A stretch of DNA of 64,000 bases. Origin: Candidatus Acidulodesulfobacterium acidiphilum. Its GTDB lineage: Bacteria; SZUA-79; Acidulodesulfobacterales; Acidulodesulfobacteraceae. A program made the position numbers and the translations under genes. The notes below the pieces were generated by a model. It was given only the letters and a program-made list of their open reading frames with translations. It made no database searches and was not told the DNA's origin. Below, in pieces: positions 44,679 through 54,625 of this stretch (positions within the stretch are counted from its first letter, which is position 1; each line of letters begins with the position of its first letter). The stretch is taken from positions 23,164 through 87,163 of the forward strand of contig SHMQ01000007.1 of assembly GCA_008534395.1 (NCBI GenBank), given 5' to 3'.

Positions 44679-44767
44679 AAAAAAGGCGTCAGATTTTATT
44701 TTACGCAACATATTTTATCGTTAATTGTTTTTTTCATATGCGTAAAATAAAATCTGACGCCTTTTTT
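44679..44767. terminator. long-hairpin repeat (copy 2), probable bidirectional terminator
   Basis: Almost perfect arms of about 29 bp (AAAAAAGGCGTCAGATTTTA... and complement) enclose a loop with TTTATCGTTAATTGTTT. Poly-A/poly-T flanks occur on both sides. It sits between convergent alr and nfuA. The repeat also occurs at 11492-11579. Confidence 0.75.
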
Positions 44768-44773
44768 CTATAT

Positions 44774-45004
44774 TTAAACTGCATTAACTTCTTTAACTTC
44801 CGGAATGCGTTCCTTAAGAAGGCGTTCAATTCCACCTTTTAAGGTCATTATAGATCCCATGCAGTGAGCGCATGCTCCTTTAAGTCTTACATCGACGGTT
44901 CCGTCGTCATGTATATTAACCAACTCAACATCTCCTCCGTCATACTGCAGTGAAGGCCTTATTTCGTCTATTACCTTTGATACTTCAGCTTTATCTAATG
45001 CCAT
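44774..45004 (-). CDS. nfu: NifU C-terminal-domain (Nfu) iron-sulphur carrier
   Basis: 76 residues, just the Nfu domain. The motif GACAHCMGSIMTLKGGIE (about 43-60) carries the CxxC that binds a bridging [4Fe-4S] cluster between two monomers. It delivers clusters to apo-proteins. GGGAGG precedes the ATG. The position downstream of greA and carB on the same strand is not functionally telling. Confidence 0.92.
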   Translation of the reverse strand: MALDKAEVSKVIDEIRPSLQYDGGDVELVNIHDDGTVDVRLKGACAHCMGSIMTLKGGIERLLKERIPEVKEVNAV

Positions 45005-45091
45005 ATATCCTCCCTTTATTTATTTTTTTTCGCTTTAACCGGCATGCTTAAAATGCGGCGATATAAAGCTTATTCTATAAATATTATACAT

Positions 45092-45577
45092 CTATATGTA
45101 TTTAATGTCAATTATTTCAAACTCTTTAACGCCGTTTGGAACGTTAATTTTAGCTTCGTCGCCGATACATTTGCCTATTAAAGCCTTAGCTATAGGCGAG
45201 CTGATAGAAATCTTGCCTTCTTTAATATTGGACTCGGCATCCCCCACTATCTTATAAGATACCTCTTTGTCGGTATTTAGGTCAAGCAGGGTAACGGTAG
45301 CGCCGAACACTATCTTTTCTTCGCATATTTTAGATACGTCTATAATCTGCGCCCTTGCAATCTGGTCTTCAATCTCCATAATCTTGCCGTTTATAAAACC
45401 CTGTTTGTCCTTTGCATACTGGTATTCGGCATTTTCGGAAAGATCCCCGTGCGCCCTTGCCTCTTCTATAGCTTTTATATTTGCCGGTCTTTCTACGGAT
45501 TTGAGTCTTTTCAGCTCTTTAACTAAATTTTCATGCCCCTCTTTAGTTATATAAAAAGCTTTTTCGTTGGTTGCCAA
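45092..45577 (-). CDS. greA: transcription elongation factor GreA
   Basis: About 161 residues: an N-terminal coiled coil (about 10-80) with the acidic tip in GDLSENAEYQYAKD (about 44-57) and a C-terminal FKBP-like domain (ISISSPIAKALIGKCIGDEA, about 124-143). It rescues arrested RNA polymerase by stimulating transcript cleavage. A GTG at 45586 is also in frame, but it lies within the ribosome site GGGAGGTG; TTG 45577 is 8 nt after GGAGG and is the better start. It lies 35 bp after carB. Confidence 0.95.
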   Translation of the reverse strand: MATNEKAFYITKEGHENLVKELKRLKSVERPANIKAIEEARAHGDLSENAEYQYAKDKQGFINGKIMEIEDQIARAQIIDVSKICEEKIVFGATVTLLDLNTDKEVSYKIVGDAESNIKEGKISISSPIAKALIGKCIGDEAKINVPNGVKEFEIIDIKYI

Positions 45578-45611
45578 AATTATCACCTCCCGGATAAATT
45601 GTAATATTTAT

Positions 45612-48600
45612 TTATATACCTTTATAATAATCCTGTAAAGCTTTAACGGAGATATTATTTTCCTTAAGAGCTTTAATAGCCATGCACGCAGCTTCCGCCC
45701 CGCGTATAGTCGTATAATACGGCAGGGAAAACTCTATTGCGCTTCTTCTTATAACATAAGAATCTTCCAAAGATTTTTGCCCCCGCGGCGTATTAATTAT
45801 CATTGATATTTCCTTATTTTTAAGCGCGTCTATGATATGGGGGCGCCCTTCTTTCACTTTGTTTATTTTTACGTTTTTAATGCCTACTCCTTCTAAATAT
45901 TCGGATGTTCCTTTCGTCGCAAGTATATTAAGTCCCGCTTCGGTTAAAGATATGCCCAGTTCTTTTAAATATTTTTTGTCTTCGTCTTTTACGCTTATAA
46001 GAACGTTTCCGGCAAGAGGCAGGTTCTGTCCGGCGGCTATCTGCGACTTTGCATAAGCCATTCCGAAACTTGAATCTATTCCCATAACTTCTCCCGTAGA
46101 TCTCATTTCTGGGCCAAGCATAGGATCGACGTTGGAAAATTTAGAAAAAGGAAATACGGCTTCCTTTACGCAGTAATAATTAATATCGAAAGACCTGCCT
46201 AGATTAAAACTTTTAAGTTTTTCTCCGAGCATAATTCTTGTTGCTAATTTTGCTATCTGTACTCCGGTAGCCTTGCCTATAAACGGAACCGTTCTCGATG
46301 CCCTTGGATTTACTTCTATAATGTATATTTTTTCGTTTTTTACCGCAAATTGAATATTAATAAGCCCGTTCACGTAAAATTCCCTGCAAATAGTTTCGGT
46401 AATATCTTTAATTTTTTCGATAGATTTATTATCTAAAGAAAAAGATGGAAGCGAACATGCGCTGTCTCCCGAATGAACTCCCGCCTCTTCAATGTGTTCC
46501 ATTATTCCCGCTATATAAACCGATTCTCCGTCGCTTAAAGCATCTACGTCTATTTCTATGGCATCTTCTAAAAATTTGTCTATAAGTATCGGAAAAGAAA
46601 TATCCTGCTTAAATATCTTTTTTATATATTCCGAAAGCCCTTCCTCTCCGTAAATAACCTCCATCGCTCTTCCGCCAAGAACGTAAGAAGGCCTCAGGAG
46701 AACCGGAAAACCGATAGATATTGCTTTGTCGAATATTTCTTCGCCGCTGAATGCCATAGAACTTTCAGGCTGTAATAAATTTAATTTATTTATTATATTT
46801 TTAAATTTTTCCCTATCTTCCGCTATGTCTATATATTTATAAGGCGTCCCAAGAATTTTTATGCCTTGGGAATCAAATTTCTTTGCTAATTTAAGGGGCG
46901 TCTGTCCTCCGAATTGAAGTATAACAGGAGGATTGTTTTCGGCATCGCATACAGCTTCGGCATCTTCAAAAGTTAAAGGCTCGAAATATAGCCTCGAAGA
47001 AGTATCGTAATCGGTGGAAACAGTTTCCGGATTGCAGTTCAGCATTATAGAGGAAATTTTTTTCTCCTTTAGCGCGAGAGAGCAGTGAACGCAACAATAG
47101 TCGAATTCTATGCCCTGTCCTATTCTGTTAGGACCGCTTCCCAAGATAACGACCTTTTCGTTATCAATCGGCTCTACCTCATTAAACTTATCAAATGAAG
47201 AATACATATAAGGCGTAGCGGCTTCAAATTCAGCAGCGCATGTATCGACCTTTTTAAAGACTCTTTTTATGCCCGCATCTTTTAAAGCTCCATAAACCGC
47301 ATTTTTGGTTTCTTCGATAATTGAAACAGCCTTGAGGTCTTTTTTTAAATATTCTTCCGGTAAAATATGTTTTCCGTCTTTTTTTCTTGCAATTAATTTA
47401 GCTATAATCCTGTTTGAAAAACCCATCTCTTTAGATTCTTTAATAAGGTCAATATTTTTTAAAGGCTCTTCGGCAAAAAACAGCTTTCTTTCATGTTCTA
47501 TTATTGATTCAATCTGGGCAAGGAACCACATATCTATTTTAGAAAATTCATTAATTTCTTTAGCCGAAAATCCTGCCCTTAACGCGTCCGCTATCAAAAA
47601 AAGTCTTCGAAAATCGTTATTTTTTATTAACAATTTAATTTCTTCTTTAACGACTTCCATATCCTGTTTTTCGTTTATTAAATCGTAAGAAAGATCTAAG
47701 CCGTAAAGCGATTCTATGCCGTAATATCCGTTTTCTAAAGACCTTGCCGCTTTTTGCAGGGATTCGGCAAAGGTTCTTCCTATGGCCATTACTTCGCCTA
47801 CGGATTTCATATGAGTAGTCAGCGTGCTGTCGGTTTGAGGAAATTTTTCAAAAGTAAAACGAGGTATTTTAGTTACTACATAGTCTATAGAAGGTTCAAA
47901 ACATGCAAGCGTTTTTTTAGTTATATCGTTGGTAATTTCGTCTAAAGTATATCCGACTGCAAGTTTTGCCGCAATTTTTGCAATCGCAAAACCTGTGGCT
48001 TTAGAGGCAAGACTTGAGCTTCTCGATACCCTTGGATTCATTTCTATGACGTAAACGTTTTCGGAATCTGGGTCTAAGGCAAACTGAATATTTGATCCGC
48101 CGGTTTCTACGCCTATTTCGCTCATTATCTTTATAGAATAATCCCTGATTTTCTGAAGATCTCCGTCGCTTAAAGTTTGAACCGGAGCGATAGTTATGGA
48201 ATCGCCGGTATGAATTCCCATAGGGTCAAGATTTTCTATAGAGCATATTATAATGGTATTCTTATTTTTATCGGTCATCACTTCAAGCTCTACTTCCTTA
48301 AATCCTATTGCGGATTTTTCTATCAATATTTCGCTTATCGGACTTAAATTCAAACCGTTTGCGGCTATTTCCCCAAACTCATATATGTTATAAGCTATTC
48401 CGCCGCCGCTTCCGCCGAGAGTAAAAGAAGGCCTTATAATTACGGGAAACCCTATAGTTTTTTGAACTTCATACGCTTCGTCCATATTCCTGGCGAAACC
48501 GCCCTGTAAAACAGGCACCCCGATTTTTTCCATGCTTTTCTTAAAATATTCCCTGTCTTCCGCTTTTTTTATAGCATCTATGTTAGCGCCCAGGATATTT

Positions 48601-48938
48601 AACCCGTATTTTTGTACGACTCCCGCATCAAAAAGTTCCAGAGTTAAATTGAGCGCGGTCTGCCCTCCAAGCGTGGGCAATATACTGTCAGGTCTTTCTT
48701 TTTCGATAATTTTTTCGACAAAATCCTTAGTTAGCGGCTCTATATAAGTTTTATATGCGTTGTCGGGATCGGTCATTATGGTTGCAGGATTTGAATTTAC
48801 CAATATTACTTCGTATCCCTCCTCGGTAAGAGCTTTAGCTCCCTGCGTACCGGAATAGTCAAACTCGGCGGCCTGTCCTATTACAATGGGTCCCGAACCT
48901 ATTATTAGAATTCTTTTAATATCCGTTCTTTTAGGCAT
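45612..48938 (-). CDS. carB: carbamoyl-phosphate synthase large subunit
   Basis: 1108 residues, full length. Two homologous ATP-grasp halves (about 1-400 and 555-935) are separated by an oligomerisation region, with a C-terminal MGS-like allosteric domain (about 940-1108). Motifs include [19 protein letters not shown] (12-30) and the second-half [19 protein letters not shown]. It makes carbamoyl phosphate with CarA for pyrimidine and arginine synthesis. In the gene order, a radical SAM gene separates it from carA. Confidence 0.98.
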   Translation of the reverse strand: MPKRTDIKRILIIGSGPIVIGQAAEFDYSGTQGAKALTEEGYEVILVNSNPATIMTDPDNAYKTYIEPLTKDFVEKIIEKERPDSILPTLGGQTALNLTLELFDAGVVQKYGLNILGANIDAIKKAEDREYFKKSMEKIGVPVLQGGFARNMDEAYEVQKTIGFPVIIRPSFTLGGSGGGIAYNIYEFGEIAANGLNLSPISEILIEKSAIGFKEVELEVMTDKNKNTIIICSIENLDPMGIHTGDSITIAPVQTLSDGDLQKIRDYSIKIMSEIGVETGGSNIQFALDPDSENVYVIEMNPRVSRSSSLASKATGFAIAKIAAKLAVGYTLDEITNDITKKTLACFEPSIDYVVTKIPRFTFEKFPQTDSTLTTHMKSVGEVMAIGRTFAESLQKAARSLENGYYGIESLYGLDLSYDLINEKQDMEVVKEEIKLLIKNNDFRRLFLIADALRAGFSAKEINEFSKIDMWFLAQIESIIEHERKLFFAEEPLKNIDLIKESKEMGFSNRIIAKLIARKKDGKHILPEEYLKKDLKAVSIIEETKNAVYGALKDAGIKRVFKKVDTCAAEFEAATPYMYSSFDKFNEVEPIDNEKVVILGSGPNRIGQGIEFDYCCVHCSLALKEKKISSIMLNCNPETVSTDYDTSSRLYFEPLTFEDAEAVCDAENNPPVILQFGGQTPLKLAKKFDSQGIKILGTPYKYIDIAEDREKFKNIINKLNLLQPESSMAFSGEEIFDKAISIGFPVLLRPSYVLGGRAMEVIYGEEGLSEYIKKIFKQDISFPILIDKFLEDAIEIDVDALSDGESVYIAGIMEHIEEAGVHSGDSACSLPSFSLDNKSIEKIKDITETICREFYVNGLINIQFAVKNEKIYIIEVNPRASRTVPFIGKATGVQIAKLATRIMLGEKLKSFNLGRSFDINYYCVKEAVFPFSKFSNVDPMLGPEMRSTGEVMGIDSSFGMAYAKSQIAAGQNLPLAGNVLISVKDEDKKYLKELGISLTEAGLNILATKGTSEYLEGVGIKNVKINKVKEGRPHIIDALKNKEISMIINTPRGQKSLEDSYVIRRSAIEFSLPYYTTIRGAEAACMAIKALKENNISVKALQDYYKGI

Positions 48939-49018
48939 GTGATTATTTTTTTAAGTTTTATTATATAGTTAATATTTATATATTTTTATATTTAATCTAT
49001 TATTTATTGATCGAATGG

Positions 49019-49085
49019 CCGCTTACTTTTAATGCGAGATTATTGAACTTTATTAAACTCCGTACGCTATCGCTCGCAATGACTT
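49019..49085 (-). repeat. degenerate GTCATTGCGAGCGA intergenic repeat
   Basis: The minus strand reads GTCATTGCGAGCGATAGCG, the start of a dispersed repeat common in diverse bacterial genomes, followed by a degenerate tail. It overlaps the 3' end of the radical SAM gene and supplies its last codons and stop. Confidence 0.5.
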
Positions 49086-50050
49086 AAGTCGGCTAAATCT
49101 TCGTCGAAAAATTTATCGTTTTGAAAAAAGCCCGTTAAATTATTGCCGATTAACGATTCGACCGCAGCCGAATATTCCTCGTTAGTAATCGGCATAGATA
49201 TATTATCGTCGTACTTGGCTTTATAAGCCGGAAAATACTGACTCATAATACTTACGGGAACATCTATACTAAGCTTTTCGGCTATAAATTTAAAAGAATC
49301 CTCGTAACCGCTTATTCCATTCGGCAAAACAAGATGCCTTATCAGAAGTCCCGATACCGCAATACCGTTTTTTTTATTTATTCTTAGCTCTTTAACCTGT
49401 TCATACATTATTTTTAAAGCCTTTCTGTTTACTTCTACATAATTAGATATTCCTGAGTATTTTAAAGCATATCCGTCATCGGAATATTTAATGTCCGGAA
49501 GATATATATCTATTAAATTATCCAGCAAATCTAACAGTCTTTCGTCTTCATAACCGGAACTGTTATAAACTATCGGTATATTAAGCCCGATTTTTTTAGC
49601 CAAAAAAATAGATTCGGCGACAAAAGGCATATAATGCGCAGAAGTTACGAGGTTAATATTGTTAGCCCCTTTTTCCTGCAGCTTAACCATTTTTTCCGCA
49701 AATTCGGCCGTGCTATGATATACTCCTGCGCCGTACCTGCTTATAGGATAATTCTGGCAAAACTTGCATTTTAACGGACAGCCGCTAAAAAAAACCGTTC
49801 CGGAACCTGTTTTTCCGGATATAGGAGGTTCTTCTCCAAAATGAAGATTTATGCTGGCTATTTTAAGAACATCTTCTCCGCCGCACAAACCTTTTTCGCC
49901 TTTTAACCTTTTTGCTCCGCACCGTCTCGGACACAATCCGCAATTTTCGGCTAAATCGTAAAGCGCATCTATTTTTGCGATAAAATCTGCGTTAGAAATA
50001 TTAAGATACGAAGGCTTAAACAAATTAAAACCGTCCCTTATCTTAAACAT
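49067..50050 (-). CDS. radical SAM protein, PFL-activase-like (COG1313 type)
   Basis: 327 residues. An N-terminal cysteine-rich segment (CGLCPRRCGAKRLKGEKGLC, about 37-56) precedes the radical SAM motif CPLKCKFCQNY (CxxxCxxC, about 91-101) and a partial TIM barrel. The family is annotated as putative pyruvate formate-lyase activating enzymes, but its target is not established. It overlaps carA by 13 nt and is embedded in the pyrimidine operon. The C-terminal SHCER is encoded by a dispersed repeat, suggesting a recent change of the 3' end. Confidence 0.85.
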   Translation of the reverse strand: MFKIRDGFNLFKPSYLNISNADFIAKIDALYDLAENCGLCPRRCGAKRLKGEKGLCGGEDVLKIASINLHFGEEPPISGKTGSGTVFFSGCPLKCKFCQNYPISRYGAGVYHSTAEFAEKMVKLQEKGANNINLVTSAHYMPFVAESIFLAKKIGLNIPIVYNSSGYEDERLLDLLDNLIDIYLPDIKYSDDGYALKYSGISNYVEVNRKALKIMYEQVKELRINKKNGIAVSGLLIRHLVLPNGISGYEDSFKFIAEKLSIDVPVSIMSQYFPAYKAKYDDNISMPITNEEYSAAVESLIGNNLTGFFQNDKFFDEDLADLSHCER

Positions 50051-51138
50051 ATCGCTTTAAATTCGGAAAACAGATACCGCGAATCTCTAGGACCGGGAGA
50101 ACTTTCCGGATGATATTGAACGGAAAACGCCTTTAATTTTTCGTTCTTAATGCCTTCGACGGTATTGTCGTTCAAATTTATATGCGTCAAAACGGTATTC
50201 TTATCGGCTGATTTACCTTGAAAATCTACGCAAAAACCATGATTCTGGGAAGTAATTTCTACCTTGCCGTTTTTTAAATTTTTAACGGGTTGATTTATTC
50301 CGTGATGTCCAAATTTTAACTTATAAGTTTTAAAACCTAAAGACCTAGATAAAAGCTGATGTCCGAGGCATATTCCAAAAATAGGCTTTTCGCCCAGCAA
50401 ACCCTTAATAGTTTCAACTTCTTCGGTCATAGTCTGAGGATCGCCGGGACCGTTCGACAGAAGAATTCCATCCGGCTCTGTATTTAATATTTCTTTTTTA
50501 GAAAAATTGTGAGGTACTACGGTAACATCGGCTTTTATATGATTTAAACATCTAATAGTATTAAATTTAACTCCGTAATCAATAACCGTAACCCTGAATT
50601 CTGGAAAGTCCGTTTTATTTTCGTAAGCTTTTTTGCATGAAACGCTTGAGACTAAATTTAAACCTTCCATTTTAGGTAAAGAACTTAATTTCTTTTTAAT
50701 ATAATCGATACCTGCTTCTTTTGGAGCTATATATAAGTTCGACTGTCCTCCGTCTCTTATAGAAATAGTCAAATGCCTCGTATCTATTCCGGATACAACC
50801 GGATAACCGTACGAATTTATAAATTCGGATAAACTTTTGACTGCGCCGTAATGCGAATAGTTATTAACGTAATTTTTTGTTACCAAGCCGGAAATCCACA
50901 CCTTGTCGGACTCAAAATCAAACTCGTTTATTCCGTAATTGCCTATCATAGGATAAGTCATAACTACTACCTGTCCGTTATAAGACGGGTCCGTAACCAA
51001 TTCCTGGTAACCGTTCATAGCTGTATTAAAAACGGCTTCGCCGCCGGATTCCAGAGGTTTTCCCTCAAAGAATCCTTCGTAAAAATCTCCGTTTTCAAAC
51101 ATCAATACGGCTTTTTCTTTTTTAAAACTATTATCCAT
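50038..51138 (-). CDS. carA: carbamoyl-phosphate synthase small subunit
   Basis: 366 residues. The N-terminal domain (about 1-150) contains NTAMNGYQELVTDPSY. The C-terminal class I glutamine amidotransferase has the nucleophile Cys in FGICLGHQLL (about 252-261) and the His/Glu pair in YHPESSPGP. It releases ammonia from glutamine and passes it to CarB. It is cotranscribed with pyrC upstream (24-bp gap) and the radical SAM gene downstream (overlap). Confidence 0.97.
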   Translation of the reverse strand: MDNSFKKEKAVLMFENGDFYEGFFEGKPLESGGEAVFNTAMNGYQELVTDPSYNGQVVVMTYPMIGNYGINEFDFESDKVWISGLVTKNYVNNYSHYGAVKSLSEFINSYGYPVVSGIDTRHLTISIRDGGQSNLYIAPKEAGIDYIKKKLSSLPKMEGLNLVSSVSCKKAYENKTDFPEFRVTVIDYGVKFNTIRCLNHIKADVTVVPHNFSKKEILNTEPDGILLSNGPGDPQTMTEEVETIKGLLGEKPIFGICLGHQLLSRSLGFKTYKLKFGHHGINQPVKNLKNGKVEITSQNHGFCVDFQGKSADKNTVLTHINLNDNTVEGIKNEKLKAFSVQYHPESSPGPRDSRYLFSEFKAICLR

Positions 51139-51162
51139 ATTTATTAATATTTTTATTTAATT

Positions 51163-52443
51163 TTATTTTAAAACTTTACCGCCTGCTATAACAAAAGAAG
51201 ATTTGCCTTTAAACTTTTCTCCTATAAAAGGCGAATTTTTACTTAAAGATTTAATTTCTCTTTCGGTAAACTGCCACTTTTTATTTAAATCGACTACCGT
51301 AATATCTCCTATATAACCGTTAGAAATCGAACCCCTTCCCGTTAAATTTAAAATTTTAGCAGGATTTAAAGACATAAGCTCCGCAATTCTTATTAAAGAA
51401 ATTTTGTTATCGTGAAAAAGCCTTAAGGTTAACGGCAATGAAGTTTCTAAACCTATAATTCCAAAAGGAGCGGCATCCAAAGTGTCGTCCTTTTCGTCTT
51501 TACTGTGAGGAGCATGATCCGTAGCTATAACGTCTATAGTTCCGTCCTGTATAGCTTCTGTTACGGCTCTTTTATCCATTTCAGTCCTTAAAGGAGGATT
51601 CATTTTTGCGTTAGTATTATAATCGAGCAAAGATTCTTCGGTAAGAGAAAAATAATGGGGACAGGTTTCGCAAGTAACTTTTGCCCCTGTTTTTTTTGCC
51701 TGTCTTATAATGTTTACGGAACCCGCCGTAGAAACATGCGCAACGTGAAGTTTTACGCCGTAATATCCGGCAAGAATAACGTCTCTTGCGGTGCCTATAT
51801 CTTCGGCGATACTAGGCATGCCGATAACGCCGAGCCGCTCCGACATAACCCCTTCGTTTATTACGCCTTTGCCGCGCAATTTTATATCTTCGCTGTGCGA
51901 TATAACGGGTAAATTAAAAGTATCGGCATATAATAACGCCCTGCTCATAAGTGCCGAATCCTCTACCGGATTGCCGTCGTCGCTAAGCGCTATCGCCCCG
52001 GCATCTTTAAGTTTTCCTATATCGGCGAGCGAAGCGCCTTTAAGCCCTTTAGAAATAGCGCCTATAGGAAATAAATTTATTAAATCTAAATTTTTTGCCT
52101 TGCCTATTAAAAAACTTGTTACCTCTTCCGAATCGTTTGCCGGATTTGTGTTCGGCATACAGCATATAGAGGTAAATCCTCCGGATATTGCCGCCTCCAT
52201 TCCCGATTTTATCGTTTCTTTATATTCGTAGCCGGGTTCCCTTAAATGAACGTGCATATCTATTAAACCGGGAAAAACTATTAAACCGTCGGCGGATATG
52301 GTTTTAACTCCGCCCTTAGCGCCTGTCGGCTTTTTAACCGGCAAATCTTTTATTATTCCGTTTTCTATATAGATATCTCTTTTGACTTCGGTTTTAGTCA
52401 AAGGGTCGATAACTATGCCGTTTTTTATTAAAAGTTTATCCAT
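51163..52443 (-). CDS. pyrC: dihydroorotase (class I)
   Basis: 426-residue amidohydrolase closing carbamoyl aspartate to dihydroorotate. Zinc ligands are in DMHVHLREPG (about 62-71), with later SHSED, HVAHVST and the catalytic Asp in ATDHAPHS (about 305-312). This long form resembles the class I PyrC of Bacillus and many deltaproteobacteria. It overlaps pyrB by 8 nt. Confidence 0.97.
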   Translation of the reverse strand: MDKLLIKNGIVIDPLTKTEVKRDIYIENGIIKDLPVKKPTGAKGGVKTISADGLIVFPGLIDMHVHLREPGYEYKETIKSGMEAAISGGFTSICCMPNTNPANDSEEVTSFLIGKAKNLDLINLFPIGAISKGLKGASLADIGKLKDAGAIALSDDGNPVEDSALMSRALLYADTFNLPVISHSEDIKLRGKGVINEGVMSERLGVIGMPSIAEDIGTARDVILAGYYGVKLHVAHVSTAGSVNIIRQAKKTGAKVTCETCPHYFSLTEESLLDYNTNAKMNPPLRTEMDKRAVTEAIQDGTIDVIATDHAPHSKDEKDDTLDAAPFGIIGLETSLPLTLRLFHDNKISLIRIAELMSLNPAKILNLTGRGSISNGYIGDITVVDLNKKWQFTEREIKSLSKNSPFIGEKFKGKSSFVIAGGKVLK

Positions 52444-53374
52444 TAAGTTTCTGATATCCTATTAAAATATAAAGACATGCCATTCTTACGGCGACTCCGT
52501 TTTCAACTTGTTTAAATATATGGGTTTTATTTTCGTTTATTATACTGCCGGAAATTTCCACGTCTCTGTTTACAGGTCCGGGGTGAAGCACCATAACTTT
52601 TTTATCGGCCTTCGACAAAAGCTCAGGCGTCAACCTGAAAAAATTTCTGTATTCTTCTATCGACGGTATAAAATAATAACCTGCTCTTTCTTTCTGTATT
52701 CTCAGCATTATTATTACGTCGGCATTTTTAACCGCTTCTTCCATACTTTTCGAAATAAATACTTTGCCGCCGCCGTATTCCGCCATCCTCGGCAAAAGAG
52801 AATGCGGAGCATAAAGATAAATTTCGGCGCCTAACTTTGAAAATCCGTAAATATCCGACCGTGCGACTCTTGAGTGATAAATATCTCCGATTATAGCCAC
52901 TTTAAGAGACTTAAAATCTTTTTTTGCTTCCGCAACCGTCATAATATCCAAAAGACACTGCGTGGGATGCTCGTTTATGCCGTCTCCGGCATTTACGACG
53001 GAAGCTTTTGTAATCTTAGATATAAAATGCGCCGCTCCGGATTCTGAATGCCTGATAACAAAAGCATCCGGCTTCATGGCCTCAAGATTAAGCAGAGTAT
53101 CTTTAAGACTTTCTCCTTTCACGACGGAACTCTGCGAAACTGCAATGCTTAAAGAATCCGCGCTTAGTCTTTTTTGCGCTATCTCAAAAGACGACCTTGT
53201 TCTGGTGGACGGTTCGTAAAAAATATTTACTACGGTTTTTCCCCTTAACGTAGGAACTTTTTTTATGTCTTTTAGAGAAATTTTTTTAAATTCTTTTGCG
53301 GTTTCGACAAAATAATTAATATCGGATGCCGATAGGTCTTTGATAGTAATGAGGTCTTTTTTTTGAAAGCTCAT
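52436..53374 (-). CDS. pyrB: aspartate carbamoyltransferase catalytic subunit
   Basis: 312 residues. The carbamoyl-phosphate loop STRTRSSFE (about 56-64), the Lys loop SSVVKGESL (about 81-89) and HPTQCLLDI (about 136-144) are all present. It makes carbamoyl aspartate. No regulatory PyrI gene follows. It overlaps pyrR by 4 nt and pyrC by 8 nt, so the three genes are translationally coupled. Confidence 0.97.
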   Translation of the reverse strand: MSFQKKDLITIKDLSASDINYFVETAKEFKKISLKDIKKVPTLRGKTVVNIFYEPSTRTRSSFEIAQKRLSADSLSIAVSQSSVVKGESLKDTLLNLEAMKPDAFVIRHSESGAAHFISKITKASVVNAGDGINEHPTQCLLDIMTVAEAKKDFKSLKVAIIGDIYHSRVARSDIYGFSKLGAEIYLYAPHSLLPRMAEYGGGKVFISKSMEEAVKNADVIIMLRIQKERAGYYFIPSIEEYRNFFRLTPELLSKADKKVMVLHPGPVNRDVEISGSIINENKTHIFKQVENGVAVRMACLYILIGYQKLNG

Positions 53375-53898
53375 ATTTTTTCGACAAATTTTTTATCGCT
53401 TATACTTGTAATATTTACGTTAATTATTTCATTTTTTTCCGCTTTTATTTTCCTGCCTATAAAATCTGGACAAACAGGCAATTCTCTTCCTTCTTTATCG
53501 ATAAAAGCCGCAAGTTTAATCTTGGCCGGTCTTCCGAAATCGAATATTTCGTCTATGGAAGCCCTGACGGTTCTTCCGCTGCTTATAACGTCGTCGACGA
53601 GTAAAATTTCCCTGCCGTTGATATCGAAAGGAAGATCCGTGGAATCGCCGGATTTTTTAACGGCAAACGGGTCGTCCCGATAAAGCGTCATATCTATATA
53701 GCCGATTTTACAGTCTATGCCGAACCTGTCTAAGACTGCTTTTTTTATCAAATCGGCCAAAACGATTCCGCCGTTTTTTATGCCTATTATTCCGATATTG
53801 CTAAAGTCTAAACCAGAACTTATTATTTTATTTATAAAATCATTAAGAATTAAGTCTGTTTCTTTATCGTCAAAAACTATAACTCCGCTTTTCGACAT
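53371..53898 (-). CDS. pyrR: PyrR bifunctional regulator/uracil phosphoribosyltransferase
   Basis: About 175 residues. The PRPP loop is ILLVDDVISSGRTVRASIDE (about 92-111) and DMTLYRDD is also typical. PyrR binds pyr mRNA and carries weak UPRTase activity in Gram-positive bacteria. The frame opens at GTG 53907; ATG 53898 has AGGG upstream and is preferred. The operon continues directly from lepB without a leader, so a classical upstream attenuator is not possible here. A role as enzyme or internal regulator is open. Confidence 0.93.
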   Translation of the reverse strand: MSKSGVIVFDDKETDLILNDFINKIISSGLDFSNIGIIGIKNGGIVLADLIKKAVLDRFGIDCKIGYIDMTLYRDDPFAVKKSGDSTDLPFDINGREILLVDDVISSGRTVRASIDEIFDFGRPAKIKLAAFIDKEGRELPVCPDFIGRKIKAEKNEIINVNITSISDKKFVEKI

Positions 53899-53903
53899 TA
53901 AAT

Positions 53904-54557
53904 TCACCCTAAATTTTTAATTGGACATTCGGGAATTGTCTTAAAAAAACGATGCCAGTATATTTCGAAATGATTTTTAGGATTCCATGAAAAATATATG
54001 ATAAAAGCCTGACCTATTACGTCTTTATATGGAACAAAACCCCAATATCTCGAATCGAAACTGTTATCCCTGTTATCGCCCATAACAAAAAGTTCATTTT
54101 TTGGAACCGTAATAGGGCCATAATTATCCCTTGGCGAATCGTAAGCCGGTAAAATCTTATTGGATGTCCATTTAGCATACTTGCAATTATAAATACGATT
54201 ATTAATGTATACTTTATTGTTTATTATTTGAATCTTATCGCCCGGCGTACCTATAACTCTTTTAATAAAATCTATACCTGGATGAAGGTTATATTTTTTT
54301 GCATAAGGAAATTTAAATACTATTACCTGACCGGTTTTAGGATGCGAAACGGGAATTATATCGCCGGTAAAAGGAATATGGATTCCGTATATAAACTTAT
54401 TGACCAAAATATGGTCACCCGGTATAAGGGTGGGTTCCATAGAACCCGAAGGTATTTTAAAAGCCTGTACGACGAAAGTTCTAAATAGTAAAGCTATAAT
54501 TATCGCTATTATTATAGCTTTAAAGTAATCCCATAATGTATGTTTTTTATCGCTCAT
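53904..54557 (-). CDS. lepB: signal peptidase I
   Basis: 217-residue inner-membrane serine protease that cleaves Sec signal peptides. A membrane helix (FKAIIIAIIIALLFRTFVV, about 11-29) precedes the catalytic Ser in SGSMEPTL (about 38-45). The catalytic Lys is in KRVIGTPGDKI (about 90-100), and box E is GDNRDNSFDSR (about 160-170). It lies 68 bp after lepA, the classical lepA-lepB order. It could process the signal peptides of the secretin and barrel proteins in this window. Confidence 0.96.
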   Translation of the reverse strand: MSDKKHTLWDYFKAIIIAIIIALLFRTFVVQAFKIPSGSMEPTLIPGDHILVNKFIYGIHIPFTGDIIPVSHPKTGQVIVFKFPYAKKYNLHPGIDFIKRVIGTPGDKIQIINNKVYINNRIYNCKYAKWTSNKILPAYDSPRDNYGPITVPKNELFVMGDNRDNSFDSRYWGFVPYKDVIGQAFIIYFSWNPKNHFEIYWHRFFKTIPECPIKNLG

Positions 54558-54625
54558 ATAAAATATTTTAATTTTATAAATTATAGCAGTTTTTTTTAAT
54601 AATGTCTAATATTGCAACATTGTCA

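Noticed and set aside
45578..45586. GTG 45586 as greA start
   Set aside because: The GTG is part of the GGGAGGTG ribosome site that serves TTG 45577.
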